64,000 bases of DNA from Eutreptiella sp. 'Long Island Sound 2002' (lineage: Eukaryota; Euglenozoa; Euglenophyceae; Eutreptiales; Eutreptiaceae): NCBI GenBank assembly GCA_964036045.1, contig OZ038383.1, positions 7,766,430 through 7,830,429 of the forward strand, in the 5' to 3' direction. Below are positions 44,081-64,000 of the stretch, one piece after another. The notes under the pieces are model-generated. The model was given only the letters and a program-made list of their open reading frames with translations. It was not told the origin of the DNA and made no database searches. Position numbers and translations under genes: made by a program. Position 1 is the first letter of the stretch, and every line of letters starts with the position of its first letter.

Positions 44081-44213
44081 CCTCTACGAGGCAATGCCAC
44101 TCGGCTTTGTGCACCGAATAATGCCTCTAAACAAAGTTTGAGCAAGGAATCTGAACGTTGGGACTGACTGGGCAGACAACAAAGGCTGCAAAAACTCGCC
44201 ACTGACACAGTTG

Positions 44214-46221
44214 TGGTCCCGGGCATAAAACCACCCCCAAATGGGGGATAAAACCACCCTTAAAACCACCCCGGGTGGTTTTATTCCCACTTTTATGGGG
44301 GATAAAACCACCCCTTTTGGGGGATAAAACCACCCCTTTGGGGGGATATAACCACCCCTTATGGGGGATAAAACCACCCCCCCTTGTTAAAACCACCCCC
44401 TTCGGGGGGATAAAACCACCCCAAGGTGGTTTTATGCCACCAAAGCATAAAATGACACAACAGGGCAAAACAAAGCAAAACAATCTAAACCAAAGAAATC
44501 TGAAGAGTGCAATGTGCGAAACGATACTTATATGGCTTGATAGCATGATATCCACACACTTACAAACCCCTCCATAACAAAAACCTCCTGGAGCCGGGTC
44601 ATCCCTGTCATACCAGGTTCTGACTGAGCAGCAACAATTCCACAACTTTGCCTCAGGGCACGGAAAGCCTGCAGGCCCTAAGCCGATGCTTATTCCATCA
44701 ATGAATTGGTATCGGACGAAGATTCAGGCCTTCTGTGCAGTAGCCCCCTCCAGGGCCAGCCCTCTGCATTAGCCCCCCCCCCCCCGCCCCCCCCCCAACT
44801 CCATACAAGTCTTTCATGTGTCTTCCACTGTGCTCGTTGTGTGTGGTCACCAGGACTTCTTCCTTTGTGCTTGAGCAGGACGTGTGAACAGCTTGCGGAA
44901 TAATAATACAGATGCTTTGCCAACCAGCGACACAAACAAAAATCCCTCCCTGGCACCTGGATGATCCCTGATTCCCTCATCCTTGATCCCTGACTCATGA
45001 CACATTCTCTGGAAGTAAAGCAGGGTGCAGAACGGGGTGCGTTGACAAATGAACACCCAAGGAGTGAATCTCAGTTGACTAGGCTGTAGTGTGCCTTCCA
45101 ACGTGCATGGGATGATCTACTGTTCAACTGGCTGAGACGTGAAACTCTTCTTCCTGTGATAAACCATCCTGAATTCCTGTCTCTACTGCCCCTTGGGGCC
45201 AGATGACCTTCAGTAACACAAGTAACACAGACACGGCACAGAAAAATTTCATGTCTGCAACATCCCTGACCTGTTGAAGTCCAAAAATGTGTGGAACCCG
45301 AGGGCAGGGGGCAAGAAGGCGGGGGTGGCCCAGGCAAGAGGGCAGGAGAGGAACTTACAGGTTTATATTTTTATATCCCACCCTGCTCTCTCGGACCCCT
45401 TGAGTGCCTGGGCGTCCTCTCCTCTCCCCCCAGGTGGGCAAGAAGGTGAAACCTGCCTGCCCAGGCACCCAGCCATCAAACAGCACCTGTTTAACTAAGA
45501 AAGGATGGTTCGCCAAAAATGAAAAAATAAACTTGCAAAGCGGTGCTGTCAGTGGCCCCCTGTGTTTAACTGACTTTTGTTTGTTTCTTGTTGGGGCTGG
45601 TTGCTTCGGGGAAGGGGTCGAGAGCAGGGGGGAGGGGTTTAAGGGGTATGTGCGCCTGTCAGTGACTGATAGGGGGGACCCGTAGCAACACACATGAAAT
45701 GATGTCCTGCACACCTGAATAGCCGTCCTACATCCACCACAACCATGGAAAACCCAATATCCACTGGTAAAAAAAGTTGTGTGAGCATTCGACTGCGGAA
45801 CCAGGGGGCGGTTCTTGCACAAGGCGGTTCCTAGGCACGGGGGGGGGGGTAGTACACAGCAAAGCAAAGCAAAACAATCTAAAGCAAAGCAGGCTGAAGA
45901 GTGCACTGTGCGTCTGTCTGTCTTCCGGGACTGAGTTTCCTGGTTCACATTGAGATCGGCCAACCCCCCCCCCCTGGCCAATAAGGGGATAAAATCACCA
46001 GAAATGGGGGATAAAACCACCCCAAAGGAGTGATAAAACCCCCCCAATGACCAAATCGGGGGATAAAACCACCCCTATGGGGGGATAAACCCACCCCTGC
46101 AAAAGGGGGGATAAAACCACCCCCAGGTGGCATAAAACCACCCCAGGGGTCAAAAATGGCCAAAAAGGGGGTTGGGGGTGGTTTTATCCCCCATTTGGGG
46201 GTGGTTTTATACCCACGACCA
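44214..46221. mobile_element. Long-TIR element with minisatellite ends, copy B
   Basis: A 2,008-bp element bounded by perfect 10-bp duplications GACACAGTTG (44,204-44,213 and 46,222-46,231). The left end TGGTCCCGGGCATAAAACC and the inverted right end TGGTCGTGGGTATAAAACC match closely, and both continue as ACCCCCAAATGGGGGATAAA. The TIRs hold many GGGGATAAAACCACC words. Relative to copy A it is reversed, with the additional internal sequence 44,530-45,860, which includes a block (45,604-45,685) also found at 61,602-61,678. No transposase was recognised. Confidence 0.85.
45604..45685. repeat. Dispersed block shared with 61,602-61,678
   Basis: Both loci read TTCGGGGAAGGGGTCGAGAG, a G-rich stretch, then TGACTGATAG and CCGTAGCAA. 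One copy is inside long-TIR element B, the other just upstream of the transporter gene. Confidence 0.8.
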
Positions 46222-46916
46222 GACACAGTTGCATCTGCCCCACAAACACACTTGTCAGGCATGGGTTGTGGACACTGGAGTGAAAGGGGGGCAATCAGTG
46301 CAGCAAATTGTCAAGCATGGGTGTGAAAGGCAAGAAGGAAAGGGGGGCAGGGGGGTAGCAGTGAGACATTTGTTCCAGCTACCAGCATGTAGTCCCTTCC
46401 TCGATCTTGAGACGTCGGTTCCGCTGAGACTTGAAATTGTGCCCCTGGGCTCTGGCCAACATGGTTGAGTGCCCTACTTCACAAAATCCAGGCATTACCT
46501 ATGATCCGTTCAAATGACCTCTCTGCATAGGTCCCCCAGCGAAGGGAAACCCCTGTTCTCTGAGCAGATGACATTGTGCACATGGGCTCTGGCCAAGGTG
46601 GCTGAGTACCCTACTTTACAACATTCAGACATTACCTGTGATCCTCTCCGATGAACTCTCTGCATAGGCCCCCCAGCTCCAAAGGGACACCCCTGTTGTG
46701 AAACACAAGTTCTGCGTAATGCACCCAAAACCTTCCACATTCATGACATCCCTGCATAGGGTACCTCCTCACCGCATGCAGCAGGCAACAAGGAAAGAGG
46801 GCCACTGGGTGCATATTGGGTCAGTCCCGAAACCCAGGTTAGGGGTTGGCTTGATGCAGTAGCACTCCTTATAACCCCCCCCCGTGCAACTTTTTGAGAC
46901 ATACATGATGATCATG

Positions 46917-47090
46917 TAAAAATCTTTTTTTTTAGCGCGGAATCTTTTTTTTTAGCACGGAATCTTTTTTTTTAGCGCGGAATCTTTTTTTTTAGCGCGG
47001 AATCTTTTTTTTTAGCGCGAAATCTTTTTTTTTATGCTAAAAAATAAGATAAGTGCTAAAAATTAAGATTTCGCATCTAAAAAAAAAGCT
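46917..47090. repeat. T9 minisatellite (20-bp unit, about 6 copies)
   Basis: Six near-perfect tandem units of AATC-T9-AGCGCGG, followed by an inverted A9 unit (ATTTCGCATCTA9). Same family as 43,340-43,625. Both arrays adjoin a GGTCATTGG word. Confidence 0.85.
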
Positions 47091-48900
47091 TGGACCCTGG
47101 TCATTGGCCCTAAAAATGGTCGTTTCACCTTATGATATAAAAACATGTGAACAACATTGATGGTGATCACCCACTTTGCTGGTGTTCAGAATCAGAACAC
47201 AATCACCTCATATTGTGTTGTAGATGACAACTAGGTCGCAAATGTGAAATAGCATTGTGCATGTGCTTCCCAGGAGTTGTGTTATGAGCGTGAAACCGAG
47301 AGTTTGGATCCCCCAATGCGCGTGGGCCAAATGAGAAGAAACAGTTTGCAGACAAATAATTCATGGCTGGTTCGTGTCAACGTCGCTGGCTGGAAACATG
47401 CTATCTCTACATTTCTGCTGTGACGCCATCTAAGTTGCTATGTTCGATTGATGGACTTTCCACACGCCATGGACAGGAAAACAAGAACAGTCAGGGCTGC
47501 GCACATCATCAAAAATAAATCATCAATGTTGCTCGGGACAAACATTTCCATTTCACGAAACCCCAGCGGCGAAATATTGCCTCACGGAATTATCCTCCAT
47601 CACAAACTCCCATCAATGCACTGTGATATAGTAACCTGTGATATAACACAACACTCGGGGAGACTGCCCGTGTATATTGCCGTTTCATGAAACCCAAGCG
47701 GCTCAACATTACCTCACCGAGTATTTCACCGTTGCAAACTCCCAGCAATGCTGAAACGCTGCCAGTGAAACAATCACAGCACCGATGGGCCGCACATGTG
47801 CGTGTGACAGATTTCCAATTTCAATAACAATAGTAGCTCAACTGCAACGCAAACCACAATACAGTGGCAATGGACAGCAAATTTACAGGTGGTTGCCCAT
47901 TGCAGCACATACAGTACTTTTCAACCAATTGACCTGCGAACCACCATGTTCAGCAAAATACCGCAGCTGACGTGCCTTCCGAAAAATCTGATGCAAGAAC
48001 TGGGTTTCAATTCTGGGCATTTCAATTTTCTTCCAATAGCCCTCTCCATTATCCGAAGCTCTGGGTACAACCCCAATGTGGTGCCACACATGCAGCATTC
48101 AACCGAATCGAAAATACATCAGCAGACCTGGAAAGCGACACCAAACCAATCACAAGGTACTTGAATGGGTGCCAACAATCGTTGTCACTGAGACGCGTCT
48201 CAGTTTCTCATGCCAATTCCACTGCTGAGAAATGTGTAGCAGAGTGCTGCACAGAGCGACGTGCGTGCGCATGTGTGTGAGTGTGTGTGTGTCCATTCAT
48301 TCATTGTCTGGCAGCATAACCCCTGCCTGGGATGAGTTCATGTGTGTTTGTGTGTGTGTGTGAGCGCGCGCGCGCGCGTGTGCGGTGCATGCCCTACTGT
48401 ATTGAAGGCCAGCCTCCAGGCTGGCCTTCTCAAACTCTCCACGGGAGAAAATTGCTCATAGGAGGGTGCAGAAAGGGGAGAGGGGCTCGTCGGTATGAAA
48501 TACTGCCAACCCCCTCTAGCAACGACCAAGAAGGGTTCACTGTTTGACCAAAGGGTGATCGGTAGACAGCTAGACAGCGTTGACAGGTTAAAGCCACTGC
48601 TTGAAAGCGGGTGGTCATTGTGCAAGGAGTGGGTGGGTGATGTATCCTGGTGGCACAGGGTGTGTGTGGGGGGGTGGGGGAGGTCAAAACCCTTTTTATC
48701 TGGGCTGTTTCTGCCAGGGGGCAATTTTCGAGTCGCCCTAGCTCCCAGCACACACATACCACTGCAGGAAAGTGTGGATGGAACCTGTGCCATGCACACA
48801 TGCACACACACATGGGAAATCCTTGGACTACGCCGTACTTTTTTTAGACATACTGTCCAGGAAAGTTGCCAGAGTACGCCCCCTCCAAACGACCCCACCA
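47091..48900. other. Region with no recognisable gene
   Basis: Short frames only. A GT/GC microsatellite lies at about 48,260-48,382 and a perfect 10-bp-stem hairpin (AAGGCCAGCC, 4-base loop, GGCTGGCCTT) at 48,406-48,429. Confidence 0.5.
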
Positions 48901-49939
48901 GATAAGCCTCTTAGGGATCCAGATGTGTCCTGCTGTTCCATACCCTCCATAGGGCCAGAGGAAAGAGGCCGCCTCGCAACCAATCGTTTGCACTGGCCCC
49001 GGCCAAACCCAATCCCATGACCACTGGCATACCTGTCAGGGGGCCCCAAGCAACGCCAGGCGTTATGTGCATTAATTGCCACGAATCCCACTTGGACCAG
49101 TGGAGATGCAATGTAGAGTGTGGCTTAATTCGTGGTAAACGAGGGGTAATAATATCTTGCTTGCTGTTGCAGACCTACGTTGGAGGCTTAATGAAACTTG
49201 GCGGGGAAGAACATGCATCTGGTTTTAATCTGGGATCCGTGTCCGTTTTTGTCAATTGTTCGCCGTGGATCTGCACTGTGTCATTAACACGTCAAGCTAC
49301 GGATTCCCGTGACAAAGGCATACGGTCATCGCATTCAACCAGTGTTGCCCAATGTTGCCTTGGATTCACCGGACGGACCATCGAATGTTTTGTGGGATCG
49401 GGTATCGAAACGGCTCCCTTGTCTTCAGCACAGAGCTCACGACTGAGGGCTTGCATGGCCGAAACAATGGCACCGAAAATAATAGCACCTCGAAAATGTC
49501 CAAGGGCTGGAGGGGGGGAGGGGGGGCGGGACGTAACTAAGGTGAGCTGAGCGAAGGTGCAGGTGGAACCTTTGGTAGACTAACCTGGCTTAACACCGCC
49601 ACCCACCAAGAGCTACTGGATCGCAACCACTCAAAGGCACAAAGCTTCAGAGGGAGTGGGAAGGAGGGATGATGCAAATTGGTGTGAGAACACGCAAGGT
49701 CTGTCAGAGTGAGGGCCTACTGCCTTTATGCTTTCGGAGCGTTGTCTGCATACAGCACACAGCACAGCATCAAGAAAGTGTTGTAGGTGACAAAGCCGCT
49801 CAACGTCCGTGATGAGGTAAACACCCCATGCATCACCCGCCGGAGGGGGGGTGGCAGAAATCGGATTCCGCGCTCAAAATGCTCTGTTGGGACCCACATA
49901 AACAGCACACCTTTTACACTGTGGGGCACTTTCTCGTGG

Positions 49940-50125
49940 CAGTGGGAAAAAGGTGTCCGCCAGTCCAGTTCAGCTGCTCATACACCCCATGTCCGTGCCG
50001 GTGAGTCCAGCGCCCGGGGGGAGGGGGGGGGGGGGAGGGCTGCACTCCAGAGCGGCACAAGCTCTTGGCTGAGAACTGAACCATCGCCACATCCCACACC
50101 CCTGCGACACCAGCAGCACGTCAGC
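49940..50125 (-). pseudogene. Decayed copy of transporter exon 5
   Basis: The DNA is clearly similar to 54,125-54,306 in the same orientation. Shared blocks include CAGTCC..GTTCAGCTGCTCA, GGTGAGTCCA, CCAGAGCGGCA and CTGCGACACCAGCAGCACG. On the minus strand, one frame gives LLVSQ and another QELVPLW, both words of exon 5 (LLVSQLYG, QELLPLWGAALPP). Frame changes and a G run show it is not functional. It lies 0.8 kb beyond the 3' end of the intact gene. Confidence 0.75.
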
Positions 50126-50937
50126 ACACAGTGCTCGGCCCTGACCTCTGACAAAGGCCAGCCGATGGTCGTTGGTCATTTGGACGGCCGACGCCATCGC
50201 ACTGCCTGTGTGCACTGCAGTGTACTGTTGCGGAGCACAGACAATCTGCCGTTCCTCTCGCACACACTGCTCCTTCGCTCACCCACTGCTCCTGCTTCAT
50301 TCTCTCGGTCCTGTCTTCTCGCGCCCACGCTCTCTCGCCACCTGTGCCTCTCCTGCATGTCTTTTGCCTGTCGTTCTCGGGGCTTGGGCCACGTGCCCTG
50401 AGGGCCGCGGAGCCTTAGGCCAGGCTGTGACCAGAACCCACCAGCGGCGGCGACATAAGTCAGGCAAAGCAACGCAAAGCAAAGTCATCGTTCGGCTTCC
50501 ACTTCGGGCTCAGGGCCGCCATCCACTCCGCGTTTCCCAGCACATCCGTCATCCCCACACCCGCTTCGCCCACACGCACGGCACTGCCTGCGGCCTCCGA
50601 TAGGCCCCTTGCGTGACTCGGGACGGGCAAAGGGAATGCCCCCGTCTTGCGAAGTCCCTCTTGCACCGGCAGCGCTGTGCGCCAACGGGGGTACCGAGAC
50701 CCGACGCGGAAAGGCCCACACAGCGCTGGTGTTCCCGTTGCTCGCACGCGGTGCACTTGGTAGGCACACGCATCGGGTGCATCCGACAGGGATAAACCGG
50801 TGAGTCCCCCCCCCTGCACAGCCCACTGTGTGTGCGGTCCCAGTTGATCGGAGCACTAATCGAAGTCGGAGTCGTAAATTGACTTGCCGCACCTCAGACC
50901 TGGTGCAGTGTACATCCCTTTGCTCCGTTGTCTCCTC

Positions 50938-61291
<10,354 letters not shown>

Positions 61292-61601
61292 CCTTCGCGG
61301 CACGTCTGTGGCATCCGACTCGGAATGCACGGGAAACAGGGGAATGCCCCCCTGACACGATGACAAAAGAACTCGTCTGCCATGGGAAAAGGGAGTTCCA
61401 AGCTCAAAGGGCGTGCACCAAAACAGATCCAAGCACAAGAGGAAGGCCATTGCATCGGCGAAGAAATCCCAACAAATCAGTGGAACAAATCGGCGGACGG
61501 ACTTTCGGCAAAACAGCTTCCCACTGCCCTGGATCTCGGTTCCAGGCCCCAAACACACTTCCTTGTTGTTGTTGTGCAGTTTGAGTCATTGTGAAACGGA
61601 G

Positions 61602-61678
61602 GTTCGGGGAAGGGGTCGAGAGCAGGGGGTAGGGGGCTAAGGGGTTTGTTGGCCTGTGACTGACTGATAGCCGTAGCA
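61602..61678. repeat. Dispersed block, second copy
   Basis: Partner of 45,604-45,685 in the same orientation. Confidence 0.8.
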
Positions 61679-62214
61679 AATCCTGCAACTCCGTTGGACA
61701 CTAGCTCTTTACAATGGCAACCCCCCCTAACTCAGCGGCTGACTTCTGCCGACCTCACCGATTTGTTCTGCCGATTTGTTGGGGTTTCTGGGACTCTGGG
61801 ACACCTGATGAGAAGCGGGGGGGGGGGGGGTAGTTCGGAGGTAAACCCCATCTTCTAATCCCCCCCCCCCTGGCAACAATTGCCCCCCATTTGTCTTGAA
61901 CTGCGATTAATGCTGGTTCTTAATCGTCACCGGACCTCAGGTTTGGCTGCTCATCGACTTGATGCACACCATGTGCGGTCAGCATTCGGAATGCAAATGC
62001 ATCCGCAGTACAGCATGGGGAATGGGGACAACTCTTCACAGGACGGAAACCCGTTTCCGGGACCGCCGATGGGGGGGAAAAGCCGTTGCCTTCGGTAGCA
62101 GAGAACGCTTGCGGCCGGGTGGTTGGTGTCAGCTGAGTGAGCTGCTCTTGAAGGGGGCTCTTACCTGCAGACCTACCACGCCACTGTTGGCCTACCCGCC
62201 ATCCAGCAACTCAG

Positions 62215-62350
62215 GCAGGGGAGAGTGCTGAAGGGGGCGCCCACTTTCCTGAAGGCAGGCACCCACCCCCAGGCCAACAGGGTGTACAACCCACCAAGAA
62301 AAGGCCCAATCGCCAGCAGACCTCCCATACACCCTAGCTTCAAGCAAACG
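62215..62350 (-). pseudogene. Possible MFS segment-5-like fragment
   Basis: A minus-strand frame reads CMGGLLAIGPFLGGLYTLLA, then WGWVPAFRKVGAPF. It resembles the GPxxGG segment 5 of MFS proteins (exon 4 here: GFLLGPLVGGLLADP). It could be a relic of another transporter copy upstream of the intact one, or chance hydrophobic sequence. Confidence 0.25.
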
Positions 62351-62949
62351 TTACCCCAACGCATATCACTCCACAAAAATCGTATCCTTCACCCTAAAAT
62401 CAATGCTTGGTTTGGCGATTTGCCATTGCTGTATTGCAGGCCCCAGTTTGATGTGCATTCGCTGTGTGGAGCACCACACTGTAAGATGCACGGACAGCCC
62501 AACCTGGACCATCCACGTCAGAAAACGACTGACCTCGACCCATCAACAACATCCAAAAGGAGGACGTGGCTTCCCACTTGCAGGCCCTGGTAAGATAACC
62601 AGTGCAGCCATGGGAATCAAGAATTCTTACAATCATTATGATGGGAGCAACGAGTACAAATCTGTCAGGGGGTGTTGTCGCACGGTGCGCGCACGGTGCG
62701 GCCCCTTTCCGGTGTTTCCGGGGATTTTACCCAGTGGAGAGGCCCACAACAAACCACTCTGGCGGGTGTTCCCAAATGCTTGTGGATGGTCACCAAAGGC
62801 CTTTGGGTGATATCTGGTGTTTCTTTCTGCCTTGCAGGGCTTTTTTTGTTACTTCCTGGTGGGTCTAATGGTTTTCATACGTCCAAGTGTCCCTAATTCT
62901 GCCCTTGTTGGCCCCTGCTGGCACACCAATGTATCAGTTGTAGTTGCAA

Positions 62950-63215
62950 CACCTCCCCCATCTTCAGCAATAGGTCCACCTGAATTGTCCTCATGGCGTT
63001 GTGGTGGAGATAATGAGGGTGATGGGGAGGGGCTCCTGATCTGGAACTCAATGCGGTGAAGTGCAGCGGCCTCATGAACAACTACTTTGCCACCAACTTC
63101 ATATTGGATCCACAAGAAGTCCCCGGGCTGCGGTGAAGAACCCAACACATTGCTGGGACTCGATCACCTGTACTTGCGCGATTGTAGAAGACATCCGTAC
63201 CAGGGGTGACCCAGG
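62950..63215 (-). pseudogene. Repeat-encoded SH3/Tudor-like segment, minus strand
   Basis: A frame reads TPGTDVFYNRASTGDRVPA. After a one-base shift it continues GSSPQPGDFLWIQYEVGGK and VVVHEAAALHRIEFQ. It aligns with 2,714-2,870 (TPGMAVTYIRSTGEHV, GDDFFHVKC, FEGKLYFTKDIVDD). A Ser/Pro-rich linker follows, in place of the Lys/Pro tail. The frameshift marks it as decayed. Confidence 0.5.
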
Positions 63216-64000
63216 ACAAAGACATGATAAATCTGAGCTGGAATGGGGGGGGAGGGAAACACTGCCCGTGAAAACGAATATATTGAAACTTCACACGGTG
63301 CGCGCACGGTGCGTGCAACTCCCTCTCATATGTGATGATCTTGCTCCGGGATGGCCTCACAAGATGTACTGGAGCGAGTACTTTTGGACATTTCGCCGTG
63401 AAAAGCATTAGGCAATACCTTTGACCTAAAACTCTGGTCCAGGTCCACCAAATCAGCCATGTAGGCATCATTGCTAAGAAGGTTGAGTAAAGCTCGTGTA
63501 GCTTGTTGCAGCTCAACAGCTCAACTTTCAACTCTGCAATCGCCACACCGTCCTTGTGCTGACCATGACAGATGGTTTCAGCTGATAGTGTTTGTGTGCA
63601 AAGTTTCGGAGTACAGAGAAACTACTGAGAAACCTGATCTGCTTTGGATCAATCCCACCTGTGAGTAGATTGAGCAAATGGCTGAAAGACTTGTTGCTGA
63701 TGGTTTCCAGTGATACCCGAATGTGATCACATTTTTGGAGATTTGTCTCTCTTGCTTCTCAAACAGAGATAAGGTCCTAATCATTACACTGTAATGTTTC
63801 AGCTTCATGCATTTCGTGTGGATGAATGAATGAATGAAGGAAGGAAGGAATGTTGCAGTCACTCAGGGCTATAGATGCTAGCTGATCCCTTCAAGCGTCG
63901 GTTCTCGTTGGTGCATTGCTGTTTTGTAGCATTGTCAACATAGACGCAACACTAGAGCAATCACCACAGATCGTTTTCCAAAAACAAAACAGGAACAACA
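63216..64000. other. Window end, no recognisable gene
   Basis: Contains a GGTGCGCGCACGGTGCG word at about 63,298, also at about 62,685, and a GAATGAAT/GAAGGAAG tetranucleotide run at 63,822-63,850. No gene supported. Confidence 0.5.

Larger units (their letters stand above)
61292..62949. other. Region upstream of the transporter
   Basis: Presumably holds the promoter and perhaps a further 5' exon of the transporter, but no promoter element can be supported. It includes the dispersed block at 61,602-61,678, G and C runs (61,818-61,829; 61,861-61,870) and a possible transporter-like fragment at 62,215-62,350. Confidence 0.5.

Noticed and set aside
49726-49929. Reverse-transcriptase-like YAD string (CCVLYADNAPKA)
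   Set aside because: Short, isolated, without neighbouring RT motifs. Likely chance.
50460-50900. Minus-strand frame with Cys/His words (KCTACEQREHQRC)
   Set aside because: Lies between the transporter stop and its relic. Three frames are open, and the finger spacing is incomplete.

Overview
This window looks like nuclear DNA of a eukaryote, most likely a repeat-rich unicellular alga. There is no operon structure. One gene can be followed through six exons with GT-AG introns. The rest is dominated by terminal-inverted-repeat (TIR) elements, minisatellites, a long CA microsatellite and many runs of ten or more G or C. I cannot name the species from the sequence.

Region 1 (about 81-24,499) is a tandem array of three direct repeat units (starts 81, 9,655 and 18,505). 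Each unit carries one intact, intronless, bacterial-type aspartase (aspartate ammonia-lyase) gene of 467 codons. Copies 1 and 3 encode the same protein. Copy 2 has one change, N294K, in a conserved motif. The units differ by insertions and deletions: a 1.5-kb TIR insertion with an intact empty site in the sister units, a 528-bp presence/absence segment, and a replaced 5' flank on copy 1. Between the genes lie decayed coding fragments of a repeat family with a Cys/His finger, a Cys-rich exon, an SH3/Tudor-like segment and a Lys/Pro-rich tail.

Region 2 (about 24.5-36 kb) holds one probable gene for a 279-residue disordered phosphoprotein with AGC-kinase-like sites and a PP1-docking-like KSVSW motif. 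It also holds fragments of a Harbinger-like transposase and of a retroelement RNase H.

Region 3 (about 37-48 kb) is almost entirely non-genic. It has a 568-bp tandem duplication, two hAT-like miniature elements with 8-bp target duplications, two long-TIR elements whose ends are minisatellites (each with a perfect 10-bp target duplication), and T9/A9 minisatellite arrays.

Region 4 (about 49-64 kb) carries a minus-strand major facilitator superfamily transporter of 488 residues, closest in layout to plant zinc-induced-facilitator-like (ZIFL) proteins. Its six exons join in frame from 61,291 down to 50,938. A decayed copy of its fifth exon lies just downstream. Its introns hold a 217-bp-arm inverted repeat, the CA microsatellite, a minisatellite and an antisense copy of a repeat from region 1.

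The aspartase and the transporter are unrelated in function as far as the sequence shows. The clearest theme is recent, structurally traceable repeat activity that has reshaped and amplified a probably horizontally acquired metabolic gene.
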